From: Chloranthus sessilifolius
Lineage: Eukaryota > Streptophyta > Magnoliopsida > Chloranthales > Chloranthaceae
Assembly (NCBI GenBank): GCA_021018995.1
Contig: CM037590.1
Location: forward strand, 79,268,097 to 79,332,096
Length of the DNA: 64,000 nt
Reading direction: 5' to 3'
Position numbers and translations under genes: made by a program. Below the pieces are notes generated by a model. That model did not search any database, was not told where the DNA came from, and saw only the letters and a program-made list of their open reading frames with translations. Position 1 is the first letter of the stretch; the number at the start of each line of letters is the position of its first letter. Shown here piece by piece: positions 1 through 10,429 of this stretch.

Positions 1-859
1 GAACTTTTCCTTTGATTTGTGATTTATGTGAACGAATCTTGTGCTTCAATACCTTCGAACCATTGAACTGCACAAGTATCCCTCACAACGTAGGGGCTTG
101 GGCACATAGAAAATTATTCATTGAACGACGATGGTTAGGAGGGGATTCCCATCGGTTATTGGAGACTGTTAATGCTATATTTGCATTAGAGATATTTAAG
201 TTATGAATTTAAGATATACATTGAATAAGAAATTGCATCCGAATTTCGATAAGAATAAAGCGACTACTCATGTGAAACCTAAGAAAATGACATCATTGAA
301 CCTTATTTGAAACTCTAATTCAGAGCATGTGTTTTTCAAACTTTAGATCTTTTAAATTCTATTTTGATTTTTAAATGCCTTTGAATTTAATCATTGAAAC
401 TATGTATTGACTGGATGACTTATAGTTGGTATTGAGCTTTCTCTACTGAGCTTAGATTGTTAGCTCACCTTAACACTATGTATCATAGGTATCGAAGAAG
501 TTTTGGATCCTGAGTTGGAAGAAGATCCAGACTTTATACCAGAGGACGAGGCAGATGTTCAACCTGAGCAATTTATCCGTAGATCTATTTTGGGCCACTT
601 AGACTCGGTACATCATGGTTTTAGTAGACATTGATTATCGATTACATTGTGCACCACTTTTTGTGTGATGTACGACTGCCACTGGTGATTCTACGTATGA
701 ATTTACAGTTTCATTATGGACTTTTATGCACTTATTTTTAGTTTAATGGCTTACTCTCTATTAAATAACAAAGAATTTTTGTAATTAGATTGTGAACTAT
801 GATCTAGCGATCCGAAATTTTCACGTGTTTCGGAGTTAGAAATTCGGGGTCGTTTTACA
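1..859 (+). mobile_element. 3' end of a chromovirus-like (Tekay/Del-type) LTR
   Basis: No gene of its own. The block ends in a cggggtcgttttACA terminus, the common end of plant chromovirus LTRs, and coding sequence of a LINE begins directly after it. Near 440-490 it has the 'gttagctcacc' stretch followed by a 3'-splice-like atag|G, an arrangement I associate with Tekay/Del LTRs. The left part of the LTR and any internal region lie outside the window. It abuts the LINE inside the reverse-transcriptase domain, so it probably inserted into the LINE; the other junction would be needed to confirm a target duplication (candidate TGATG at 860-864). The family call rests on terminal sequence style only. 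Confidence 0.5.
488..634 (+). other. Short acidic reading frame behind a splice-acceptor-like site in the LTR
   Basis: A frame of about 48 codons opens right after an atag|G acceptor-like site and ends in TGA. It is strongly acidic (LDPELEEDPDFIPEDEAD) and then becomes mixed. It has no start codon at the junction, so it could only be a downstream exon. I recognise no domain. A similar acidic exon-like stretch is a recurring feature of some plant chromovirus LTRs in my recollection, but I cannot check that here. It may also be chance coding potential in an LTR. Confidence 0.3.
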
Positions 860-1839
860 TGATGTTGAGAACCTCCTGGATTTCTTTCTCATCCGCATGG
901 GTGTAGGTGACACTATCATCTACAAAAAATAAGTGAGACACACAAGAGGCTCCCCTACAAATTTTGATTCCCAATAATAGACCTTCCTGAACACGTTTGG
1001 TTATTAAATAAGAGAAGATATCAACACAAATGATAAAAAGGTACAGTGATAAAGGGTCCCCTTGCCTAATCCCTCTACTTGGTGTTTCATCCCAACCACA
1101 TACCCGTTGATAAGGAAAGAGTAAGATATAGAATTGATATAGTCCATTATAAGACGGACCCATTTTAGATCAAAACCCATCGTTAACAGAGATTTTTCAA
1201 TAAAGTTCCATTCGACTTGATCGTAGGCCTTGCTCATATCTAACTTCAAAGCGTAATCTCCCTTTTTGCCTTTCCTTTTATTTTTTCCCTTTTTGCCTTT
1301 CCTTTTATTTTTTAGGTGGTGGGTAATTTCAAAAGCAATAAGGACATTACTAATAATAAGGCGACCGTTGATGAAGGCACTTTGTGACTCGGAAATTAAA
1401 GATGGTAGGATTATTTAAGCCTATTAACTAGTGCTTTGGCAATAACCTTATAGATCACATTACACAAGCTAATAGGCCTAAAATTAGTCATGGACTTTGG
1501 ACTTTTGATTTTAGGAATAATTACATTATGGGTTTTGTTGATGGAATTGAGGGGCATAAAACCATTTAAATAAGCACGATAGGATTTTATAACATTTTCT
1601 CCAACAATGTGCCAATATTTTTGATAGAATAGAGTGGGCATACCATCAGGCCCTGGAGCTTTAAAGGGCTTCATTTGGAAAAGAGCTTTGCAGATCTCAA
1701 AAGGAGTGAAATCTCCAGTTAACATTTGACTTTGTTCGTATGTCACCCTCGGTGATATGTGTTGTAGCGCCTCATCCATGTGTCCCAGATTTGATGATGT
1801 GAAAATATCGGCATAGTAATCCGTGCAAATCGCTGTCAC
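860..1839 (-). pseudogene. LINE ORF2: reverse transcriptase fingers and palm, truncated
   Basis: RT motifs appear in order: KAPGPDGMPTLFYQKYW and NFRPISLCNVIYKVIAKALVNRLK (1411-1839), LDMSKAYDQVEWNF (1004-1249), GIRQGDPLSLYLFI and the catalytic LFFVDDS (855-1163; FADD in most relatives, here FVDD). The domain stops about 20 residues after the FVDD motif, at the junction with the LTR. Frame changes separate the blocks, and a stop interrupts the stretch between 1249 and 1411. A 27-bp tandem duplication (1260-1313) adds nine lysine/glycine-rich codons just before LDMSKAYD. Confidence 0.9.
1260..1313 (-). repeat. 27-bp tandem duplication inside the LINE reverse transcriptase
   Basis: Two identical adjacent 27-bp units (1260-1286 and 1287-1313), pyrimidine-rich on the plus strand. 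On the coding strand they give a repeated K-N-K-R-K-G-K-K-G segment between the HHLKNKRKG region and the LDMSKAYD motif. The unit length keeps the frame. Identity of the copies implies a recent duplication relative to the other damage. Confidence 0.9.
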
Positions 1840-2168
1840 CTTTTCCTCGTGCCAAACCTAGTTGAGTCATAAAGACCTTCAATGAGATTCCTTTTCTTCT
1901 CTTTGAAGCTTTTGAGTGAAAAAAGCCCCGTATTCCCATCATCCTCCTTTAGCCACAGATCCCTGGACCGTTGTTTCCACATAATTTCTTCCCTTTCCAG
2001 GAGTTCATTGATTTCAGCTTTAGTCTTTTTTTCCATCCCATCGTAGATCCCATTGATCCCCTTCTCCCTTACTGAACTTAACAATTTCTGCTTCTTGGCT
2101 AGTTGTGACTGTATATGACCAAAACAGTTTTTGTTCCATTGCCTCAACATTTTAGACGTGTTCTCCAC
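1836..2168 (-). pseudogene. LINE ORF2: linker between endonuclease and reverse transcriptase
   Basis: This piece reads LRQWNKNCFGHIQSQLAKK, then a charged helical stretch with EEIMWKQRSRDLWLKEDDGNT and FSLKSFKEKKR. This is the conserved helical linker of plant L1 ORF2 between endonuclease and RT (usual form: WKQRSRxxWLKxGDxNTxFFH). It is in the expected position and order. The following RT block begins in a nearby frame at the same site, so there is a frame change close to 1836-1840. Confidence 0.85.
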
Positions 2169-2323
2169 CTAAGACACGAGATTTTGGATTGGATTTACCA
2201 CCAACTGATCAGCCCACAAATCCATGATAATTTTTTCGCACTCCTCAATTCTGGTCTACATAGCCTCAAAGCAGAATTGCCTGCCTCCATGCATTCTAAT
2301 AGTCTGATGTTTTTTTGTATGGA

Positions 2324-2978
2324 TTACAATGGGTATGTGGTTAGACTGTGACGAAATTTGGTGAGTAACTTTGTTAAATGGAAACATGTGAATCCAATCG
2401 ATTGTAGAAAAAGCAAGATCAATCCGTTCATAGACTTGGCCCCTTCACCTCGCACATTACACCACGTGAATCTAGACCCATCAAAACTAAGATCCTTGAG
2501 TCCGCAAATGTTGATGGTGTCTATAAAATTGTTAATTTGATAATGGTTTCGACGACTCTGGCCAGTTTTGTCCGCCTGTGAGGTTATCTCATTGAAATCA
2601 CCAAAACAAATCCAAGGAAGCATATATTGTGAGGATAATTGCATATATTGTGCCACCGGACTCCCATAAAACCTAGTGATTCTCCACTTTTCTTCGATCC
2701 CAACAACTTCTATATCGATGTAATGCAATGATTTTGAAAGAAGATTTAGGCATATCTCATCTGTCGATAGCATAGCAAGTCCACTAGCTCTGCCTCTGCT
2801 GTCCACATAAACACCATGGTTGTAACCCAACTTGAGTATCTCGTTCCATTTCTCCTCCTTATAATTTTGTTTCAATAAGGAAAATAACAGTGGGTTTAAG
2901 CTTCCGCAACAGATGCCGAAGCGCACGTACTGCCCAAGGGTTCCCCAACTCTCGACAGTTCCAATTGAGGATACACAT
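2324..2978 (-). pseudogene. LINE ORF2: AP-type endonuclease domain
   Basis: ORF2 starts at an ATG around 2978 followed by LNWNCRELGNP, the usual first motif of plant L1 endonucleases. Further on come the hallmark WICFGDFNEI (catalytic Asp/Asn) and FTWCNVRGEG. In the family this domain nicks target DNA and primes reverse transcription. The domain is close to normal length. The first ~20 codons and the main block (2324-2926) are not all in one frame. After the FTW region it decays into frames that do not continue the usual SRLDRAL-like end, so the C-terminal part of the domain looks damaged. Confidence 0.85.
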
Positions 2979-3719
2979 TGTTCTCAGCGGGGCTACATTG
3001 CTGCCTCCACCGATAGTTCCTGATAGATATCAGGGTTGTATTTGATTTACTTTACCTCGGTCTCATCTTCACCGACCATGATCCCCGCTCCAACATTTTC
3101 CTCAATTGTTCTCTTGTGTTTGCTCTGCTCCAAGTATTCCAACGATGTTTTGGAGATATTTGCATTTGGTACCAAATGAGGTAACGTAGGTGGATTTGTA
3201 GAGCCGTAGGGTATGGTGGCCATGGTTTCAGGGCTTAGAGAGTAAAGATTGAGAAGTATGGTGAAAGAGGAGGGGGGGTTTTGGATTTTTGGTTGCGGAT
3301 TGATAGTGGTTGGAATTTGTTCAAGGGTTGGCTATGATAGTGTTTGGTTCTTTTTGCATTTTGTGTCTTTTGGTGTGTGGGTAGGAATGGATAGAGATGA
3401 TTGGGAGAGGTTTCCAGGTGCGCGGTTATTGGCTTGGAGACAACTGAATCATTTAATGGGGTTGGTAGTTATGCATGTTGGGAGGTGATTGGGAGAGTGG
3501 TCCATTAAAGCGTCGGAGGTTATAGGAATGGTTGGGGAACTGACAGATGGAGAACTATTGTTTGGATATCGAACTGACTTAGATGTCACCTCAATTTCCA
3601 CGACTTGGTCCTCCACAACCATTGAAATTGCTTTCACGGATTTTGAGGGCTCATTTTTCTTCACACCACCAACATCCCCAATCGCCTTCTTGTTGTCGTT
3701 GTTCGTCACCATCAAAATC

Positions 3720-4362
3720 TATGATTCAGGCCACTGTCAAGAAAGGCCAAAACTGTATCCCATTTTTTGCATGCTTCCACCATTTCTTTGGTTTACCCTC
3801 AGCCAATGCCCATATTGATCTTTAGAATTTACAGATAAGATTGCACAATCTCTATCATTATGCCCGATGCATTCACAGTTGTAACAAAAAGTGGGGAGCC
3901 TTTCATATATAAATCTTATCCACCTTTCATTGCCCTCATGTTTTAGTAAAATTCCTCAGTGGTTTTCGAACATCAAGCACCACTCTAAACCGCAGGAACC
4001 TTACCCAACCAAATACCTCATCATTTGTATCAACCTGTAGAACCTGCCCCACATGATTGCCCAACTTCTCTGCCATGTGTTTGTTCATTGCACCAAGCGG
4101 AAGGCCAACAAGTCGGATCCAGAAGGGAACCAAATTGAAATTGAATTGATCCGGAGAGAGATTCGCGTGAGGCTCCTCCAAAACAATCAAATTATTATCG
4201 AAACTCCATGGACCTTGCCTCATGATTCGTTCTATCTTAGAGTCATCCTCAAATTGAAAAAGATAGATGTGGTCCCCCAATTCCGTCATCTGCATCCGAT
4301 GAGATACGCCCCAAACTTTATCCGGCCATTATTTCTTTGAAAACCTCTGAGTTTACTTAATG
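3720..4362 (-). pseudogene. LINE ORF1: DUF4283 domain plus CCHC zinc knuckle
   Basis: The longest open stretch (3936-4295) encodes a DUF4283-type domain: an ELGDHIYLFQF start, RIMRQGPWSFDNNLIVLEEP in the middle and PFWIRLVGLPLGAMNK later, as in plant LINE ORF1 proteins and their domesticated relatives. About 50 bases downstream, at 3845-3886, a CX2CX4HX4C zinc knuckle is visible (CYNCECIGHNDRDC) followed by a hydrophilic segment. ORF1 proteins of this type bind the element RNA. The knuckle lies in a different frame from the DUF4283 block, so there is at least one frameshift between them. An in-frame stop also lies just before the first DUF4283 block (around 4330). Identity is secure; function is lost. 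Confidence 0.85.
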
Positions 4363-4375
4363 TTGACCCCAAATA

Positions 4376-4529
4376 GGTGAAATGTTACCTCTAATTTCGA
4401 AAATTTATATATGGTTGCTACATGTTTTCTTTCAATGATTTATATATATGTTGTCAATATCATTTCCAAGTTATTAATCCACCTGTGGAAATATTTAGAA
4501 AGGTACATTTGAGGAGATGAAGCTCACCC
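4376..4529. other. AT-rich spacer, nothing recognised
   Basis: No coding signal or repeat structure stands out between the LINE end and the Copia scrap. Confidence 0.5.
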
Positions 4530-4860
4530 ATAAATGACATTTGTTAGTTAGTGATATTATAGGTAGGAATCATAGATTGGTTAAGGATAGATTCAATTCT
4601 TAATGACTTACAATTGTAGCCCTATCAAACCTATATATGGATCATGCATGCCTTTTTTAGAAAATAACCAAAAAGTCCTTTCTAAGGGAACTGCCACAGT
4701 GGGGTCACTTTTGATCTTAGAGTTTATCCATATTGATCTATGTGGTCCATTTCGCATTAAATTCCGTAGAGGTTATAACTGTTACATGCCTTTGTTTAAT
4801 GATTGCTCCATTATCAGCATTTGCGTTTCTTTTCAGAAAAAAAATCAAAAGCCTTTATAA
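4530..4860 (+). mobile_element. Ty1/Copia integrase fragment (fossil)
   Basis: A short piece of Copia polyprotein. The HRNHRLVKD-like stretch near 4570 resembles the GAG-pre-integrase/zinc region. LEFIHIDLCGPF followed by a GYNCYMPLFNDCSII-like segment matches the start of the Copia integrase core (usual form HxDLCGPMxxxSxxGxxYFxxFxDDxSR). No LTRs, RT or RNase H are near it. It is an old broken scrap, perhaps carried inside the CACTA-derived segment to its right, but that link is not shown. Confidence 0.6.
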
Positions 4861-5101
4861 GTTTATACAAGTTTTTAGGATAATAAATAGATATGATTCA
4901 TAAGCATATTACGTCAAATATCGCCTAGTAAAAAAGATTTTTATTAATTTAAAGGATGTTACACTTGTCGTCGTCACTTAGTGGCCTCATTAATTGAATG
5001 ACTCAATACTTAATAGTATCGTATATAAATTTTATTTATTTATTTATTTTTTTGAGTTGGTATCGTATATTATTACCTCCAAATGAAAGCAAGGAAGCGC
5101 C

Positions 5102-5173
<72 letters not shown>
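5102..5173. repeat. (AC)n(AT)n compound microsatellite
   Basis: A CG/CA run passes into (AC)n and then into (AT)n over about 70 bp. It is low complexity and any open frame through it is meaningless. Confidence 0.95.
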
Positions 5174-5175
<2 letters not shown>

Positions 5176-5508
5176 ATCTGACTCTCCTCACCGTCATTTA
5201 AACACCAAATTAATTGGTATATAAATGATCTTAGGTGTGGGTAATCCCTACAGTCAAAGTGATAGATCACAAATTGGACCAAAAATAGTGTTTTAGGAAG
5301 ATTTAATTCACATGATCTGAGATTATAATCTACACATTTGCTTTTTGTTTTAATGGCTGATATTAAAGTTCATGATAGATTGGTACTTGGACCATTTAGA
5401 TTGACCACATATGCATGCCACATGTCATAATTAATGATAAATCACCCTTCAATAGAGTGAGATAAGAAGTTTAATTTAATGGTGTAAGATTATTTAAGCA
5501 TCATTTTG

Positions 5509-5561
<53 letters not shown>

Positions 5562-5774
5562 GCTTTTACTTGTAACTGTTTCTAGTTTTCTACGAAGCTA
5601 TAAGACAAAGTCTTCTAATAATGTGCCACCTGGTTAGTTTCTTAATTAGATCCCCTTGTTTATACTGGAGAAACCCAACTTAAAATCATCTTGGTTTTTA
5701 ATCATGTGGTGATTCTCAAGTGTAGTCCTTTACTTTTAGTGTGCCTGATTTCTTATTGTTGTTTGCATTTTCAG
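5174..5774. repeat. AT-rich spacer with (TA)n microsatellite at 5519-5557
   Basis: Contains a second simple repeat of about 39 bp of TA. The right end (about 5735-5774) is T-rich and closes in a good 3' splice acceptor (tgcattttcag), so at least its last part is probably retained intron of the chaperonin fragment that follows. Confidence 0.6.
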
Positions 5775-6076
5775 GTATGGTTGCAGCTTGATGTGGCAAG
5801 AAAGCTGACCATTACCAAGGACACCACCACCATTATATTGATGCAATAATTAAAGACAAGATCCAGGTCAGAATTGCACATATAAAGAAAGAGTTGGCTG
5901 AGATCGACTCAATTTATGATTCTGAAAAGCTGGCTGAGAGAATCACTAAGCTTTCTAGTGGAATTGTTGTTATAAAGGTTGGGGACGCAACGGAGACAGA
6001 GCTCGGGGATCGTAAGCTTCGGATTGGGGATGCAAAGAATGCTACTTTTGTTGCCATAGAAGAGGGGATTGGTTCA
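5775..6076 (+). pseudogene. Chloroplast chaperonin-60 alpha subunit gene fragment
   Basis: A fragment of the nuclear gene for plastid Cpn60 alpha (the GroEL-like RuBisCO-subunit-binding protein), which folds imported and plastid-made proteins. After an intron-like acceptor at 5771-5774 the sequence reads [14 protein letters not shown], then [70 protein letters not shown]. This corresponds to the part of GroEL-type chaperonins before the VPGGGA motif near the return of the intermediate and equatorial domains. There is a frameshift around 5840-5848 between TTTI and the KDKIQ block. Homology stops at about 6074 where VPGGG would begin, and unrelated sequence follows. Retention of the splice acceptor says it came from genomic DNA, not from a processed mRNA. 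It covers only about 95 of ~590 residues and is a pseudogene. Confidence 0.85.
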
Positions 6077-6149
6077 TGGAATAAATTTGATTTGAGTTCT
6101 TTCTATGCAATGTCCAATGGTGTGTTATACATTGTTACAAAATAAAACT

Positions 6150-6655
6150 ATTTTTATTTATTGATGTGTGGTTAGTAATAATTGGTGTGTTATAAGGAAA
6201 TTTATCAAATGGTGTGCATCAATGAAATATTGGTGTGTGCGTAGCATACCTATATTGGCAAGTAGTAGTTGAATATGTTATAAGAAAATTCACCACATTA
6301 AAAAAATTGCATTAAAAAAAATAATTTAAAAAGCATAAAAAAAAAGTATTTAAAAAAAAATTGCATAAAAAGTCGTCGGCTTAAATTATTTGTTTTAAAA
6401 AAATAGTATTTTTTTTTTTTTAAATTTGCATAAAAAAATGGCTGCCCAAATTAGTCGTATTTTTTCTATGACTATTAAGAGCAGTCGTTGTTGAAGTTCA
6501 TAAATGACTGTCATGTACAGTAGCAAAAAAAAAAATCACTATTTTTTTTACAACTAGTTAGGGCAGTTGTTTTTCTGAAAAAGACTGTCAAAGAGAATCT
6601 TTTTTTATAAAATGACTGTTTAAGGCAGTCATTTTTTTGTCGTTTTCACGTAGTG
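6150..6655. mobile_element. Terminus and subterminal region of a CACTA-type DNA transposon
   Basis: The right end reads ttttcacgtagtg, i.e. CACTACGTGAAAA on the other strand, a good CACTA terminal inverted repeat ending at 6655. About 200 bp inward there are five or more copies of a short subterminal motif in both orientations (GACTGTC/GGCAGTC-like, at roughly 6442, 6484, 6505, 6560, 6580, 6611 and 6624), the usual arrangement for transposase binding in CACTA elements. The flanking bases TTG at 6656-6658 could be one half of the 3-bp target duplication. I could not find the matching left terminus between 4376 and 6150, so the other end is lost or diverged. No transposase gene is present, so it is non-autonomous or a remnant. 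Confidence 0.65.
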
Positions 6656-6658
6656 TTG

Positions 6659-8185
6659 TATTGATGTTTCTAATAAACAGTTCTAGAAAAATAAATTATC
6701 ATACTCATAGAATATTTGATTCAAATTTTCAGCAATATGAGATTTCATTAAAATGCAGTTAAGAAGTTTAAAGAAAGTTTTGATTCGAATAAAAAGCTAT
6801 CTCTCTCAGAATAAAAGAGAAATTATGGCTCAAAAGCATACTGATTTTATAAAATTTTGAAACAATAATCTAAATATTATAGTTTAAATCAAAGTATAAT
6901 TTCAAATATTCAATCTGATACAGTGTTGAAGAGAGCTAGACATGAATCGTAACTGCTCTATTGTGATGGTTGAACTTCTATTACGATGAAGCGTAAAGTT
7001 TATTGATTCATAAATTTTTCTATCATAACTCACATATAATGATTAACTTTTCCGAATATAAATATTTATAAAATTCATCTAAAACAGGAAAAAAATTCGT
7101 AAGAAAATATTTTGTTATTTATTAATTTTTTTTATGAAAAAAAAAAAGAAAACTAAGCAAACTAGTATACACAGAAGTTATGTACCCCTCCCCCCCTCTG
7201 AGATTTCATTAAAATGCAGTTAAGAAGTTTAAAGAAAGTTTTGATTCGAATAGAAAGCTGTCTCTCTCAGAATAAAAGAGAAATTATGGCTCAAAAGCAT
7301 ACTGATTTTATAAAATTTTGAAATAATAATCTAAATATTATAGTTTAAATCAAAGTATAGTTTCAAATATTCAATCTGATACAGTGTTGAAGAGAGCTAG
7401 ACATGAATCGTAACTGCTCTATTGTGATGGTTGAACTTCTATTACGATCAAGCGTAAAGTTTATTGATTCATAAATTTTTCTATCATAACTCTCATATAA
7501 TGATTAACTTTTCTGAATATAAATATTTATAAAATTCATCTAAAACAGGAAAAAAATTCATAAGAAAATATTTTGTTATTTATGAATTTTTTTTATAAAA
7601 AAAAAAAAGAAAACTAAGCAAACTAGTATACACAGAAGTTATGTACCCCTCCCCCCCCCCCCCCCCCCCCACAAACTTAAATAGGACAATGTCCTCATTG
7701 TGCAAAAACAAGGGATACTAAAAAATTTTAAAATTTTCATACCTTAATGGTGATGCTAATGAATCGGGCTTAAATTCTGTAAAATTATTCAAAAATTTCC
7801 CTCCAAAATTAGGAGAAAATACTTTTGGCATATCTAGATAGAAATTTGCACCATAAACAAAAAGATTAGAGACAATAATCAAAAAAAAAATTCATATATT
7901 AATCGAAATATTTGTGACTATATTAAAAGAAAGAAAAATGATTACATAAAGGATTAAACCTAGGAAAAATCTAGACACGTCCTAACTACAACACTGGCAG
8001 GAACGTCTGAGACATAATTTTCTTCTATATAGATCAGTCCTCGGCTTCTAACCACCTTCAATCAGAGTCTCGCTTGTCCCTTTGCACAGGCATATCCACA
8101 CCTTGACGGAGTCGTACCTCCTGTTCTAAATTCCTTCCCCTAAACAAAGCACATCATAGATTTTCGTTGGAAGAAATGCAATCCA
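6659..8185 (-). mobile_element. Remnant of an Athila-like element 3' end (fossil)
   Basis: On the minus strand, 7640-7715 reads as a conserved Athila-style signature: a GAGGACA palindromic stretch, then ttaagtttgt and a long G run, i.e. the polypurine tract. The segment to its left (below 7649) would then be the 3' LTR start, and the segment to its right (7672-8185) the spacer before it. No coding motif is left. The LTR part is tandemly duplicated. It is truncated on the left at or near the CACTA end and on the right by the Athila-type LTR at 8186. Family assignment is by signature only. Confidence 0.5.
6738..7659. repeat. 461-bp tandem duplication, two copies
   Basis: Copy 1 is 6738-7198 and copy 2 is 7199-7659. 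They differ at only a handful of positions plus the length of the terminal C tract, so by eye they are about 97-98% identical. Each unit starts at tgagatttcatt and ends in a cccctccccc tract (the polypurine tract on the other strand). The second copy runs into a longer C run (about 7649-7670). Confidence 0.95.
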
Positions 8186-8232
8186 TGTTGATTTATTTCG
8201 AATTGCTGTCTTATTATTGATGAGAAAACAAT

Positions 8233-9240
8233 GGTAAAGAAATACAAATAAAAAAATGGAGAAATAAAAAGTGGTTAAAACAGCAAGCCTGAAATACACA
8301 GCCTGGAAGATATAGGGCTGTTGTAGCAAGTTTTGAGTAAGTAAGAGTTTGTCCCATAGAGAAATTGATCTAAAATCAAAAATAGGTTATATTAGTAAGC
8401 CTTCAGATCTAGCAACAGATCTGACAATCCTAGAGAAATAGAGTTGGGTGTCACAACTATACTAAATTAACACTAAAAGAAGGGAAATAAAGTGCAGTCC
8501 TATCCTAAAGAAAGGGTTGTGAAGAAGGTGGTGATGGTGTGTGTTAAAATAAAGATAAAATGATGGGAAGTAGGTAATTAAGCTAAGATTATTTAAGTTA
8601 TGTAACTTAGATTTAGGGTTATCTCTGCAGCAATCCTTCAGATGGCTATAAGCGCATCTGCAAGCAAGATGTATCTAACTTAACCCTTATGGTTTGACCT
8701 GGTCTCTTAAGGCTATAACCTATCTAAAGTCGTGAAGAAATATAAATCAAAAAGTGGAGAAATAAAAAATGGTTTAAACAGCAAGTCTGAAATACATAGC
8801 CTGCAAGATACAGGACTGTTGTAGCAAGTTTTGAGTAAGTAAGAGTTTGTCCCATTGAGAAATTGATTTAGAACCCAAAATGAGTTATATTAGTAGGCCT
8901 TCAGATCTGGCTATAGATCTGACAATCCTAGAGAAAGGGAGTTGGGTGTCACAACTACATTAAATTAACATTAAAAGAAGGAAAATAAAGTGCAGTCATA
9001 TCCTAAAGAAAGGGTTGTGAAGAAGGTGGTGATGGTGTGTGTTAAAATAAAGATAAAAGGATGGGAAGTAGGCAATTAAGCTAAGGTTATTTTCAGTTAT
9101 GTAACTCAGATTTAGGGCTGTCTCTCCAGCAATACTTCAGATGGCTACAAGCACATCTGCAAGGAGGATGTATCTAACTCAACCCCTTATGGTTTGACCT
9201 GGTCTCTTAAGGCTATAACCTGTCCACTTAAATGGTCACA
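8233..9240. repeat. ~500-bp tandem duplication within the Athila-type LTR
   Basis: The block beginning gaagaaatataaat...gtggagaaataaaa recurs with a period close to 500 bp (starts near 8233 and 8733). The other LTR has the same arrangement (starts near 23925 and 24423). Because both LTRs share it, the duplication predates this insertion and belongs to the family. Later parts of the LTR (9240-9800 and 24920-25470) contain further weak repeats built around 'ctataacctgtccacttaaatgg' type phrases. Confidence 0.85.
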
Positions 9241-10429
9241 GGCTATCCAATAGAGAGGATCAAATTACATGAATTAAATTAGAAAATCAATCTGATCCAA
9301 TTGAATGGACTGATCTTAAGGCTATAACCTGTCCACTTAGATGTTCACAGATTATTCAATAGATGTCCTCCACCCAATGAATAAAATTAGAACATTAAAA
9401 CCATTGTAGACACCATGTTTTGCAGGCTACAAGCTCAGGCATCCATGGGGGCAAATAGTTCTTAAAGAGCTAATGGAAACCACAACAGTTCAAAAGCTAT
9501 TTGGAGACTTAAATGCAGTTGGTCATTGCTACATAAGGCTTGCAATGACTCATCTTACAAGTCTGCCATCTCTGTAGAGAAATCAGATCTAACATCTGAT
9601 GATGGTCAAGTAAAATAAAGGGGAGCTTGTTCCTGCAACAACCTCCCACAAGGCTACAAGCTCAAGTGCAGAGGAGAAGAATTCTTCTCAGATCTGTGGC
9701 TTAGAATCACCATAAGGCTATAGTCTGTCCGCTTAAATGGTCATAGGCCATCCACAGAAGTTATCCACACCATAGAGGTCTGAGATGAAGCATGTAAATT
9801 GCTACTGCCACCATGGTCCCAGGGCTACAAGCTCAAGCTTCTATGGGCATTTCAAATCAGCTCAAGTCCTAATTGTATGGTATAGATTGAAAAAACTATG
9901 GACAAATAGGAAATAACAGATTGAATAAATATTTAAAATATAAATTTCATTGCTTAAAACAGTACGTACAATGAGATTTCTCAAGGTAGCAGCCTTGTGC
10001 CAAATAGCTCTCACAAAATCCCAAAGGTTGCAAGACCCATTACCAAAACTGAATAAAACCAAACCTAATTACTTACAAAGGATGTAGCTAGCAAGTGCTA
10101 GGCTAAGAGAGAAGAAAAAAAATGAAAAAAAAGGTGATCAAACCCTAACCCTAATTTGCTCGAGCTCACAGCTAACTAAGGTTGAAGGAGAGATATTTTC
10201 TAAGTTAAAATTATAGCTTATATACTCAGTCCTTGATGCCTTGGCTAAGAGAAGATTAAACCCTAATTTTAGGGTAGATGTGGCTTTACTACAACCCTTA
10301 GATGCCTTGGGATGTGTGCTTCGAGATCAGGGCCTCAGGATGTGTGCCCTAGACATGGGGAAATCCCTAAAAGGTCCCTGGATATGAAATGGGAAGTGGA
10401 GAGCCCGAGCTTTGCGGGGCTAACTCTGG

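Larger units (their letters stand above)
860..4375 (-). mobile_element. L1-type LINE, 3'-truncated and degraded
   Basis: A non-LTR retrotransposon read on the minus strand. From high to low coordinates it has ORF1 (DUF4283 domain, then a CCHC zinc knuckle), then ORF2 with an apurinic-type endonuclease and a reverse transcriptase. This order is standard for plant L1 elements. It ends inside the RT palm where the LTR at 1-859 begins, so the RT thumb, any RNase H domain, the 3' UTR and poly(A) tail are missing from this window. The 5' end is near 4375; homology stops just upstream of the DUF4283 region and no 5' UTR is evident. The reading frames are broken in several places, so it is not active. 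Confidence 0.9.

Noticed and set aside
5073-5282. Minus-strand frame through the AC/AT run
   Set aside because: It is a translation of a microsatellite.
5894-6145. A small intact chaperonin-like gene
   Set aside because: It covers only a piece of the Cpn60 domain, starts at an internal methionine, lies behind a frameshift and ends in unrelated sequence.
10140-10156. ccctaaccctaa as interstitial telomere repeat
   Set aside because: Only two short units, inside an LTR and poorly kept in the other LTR.
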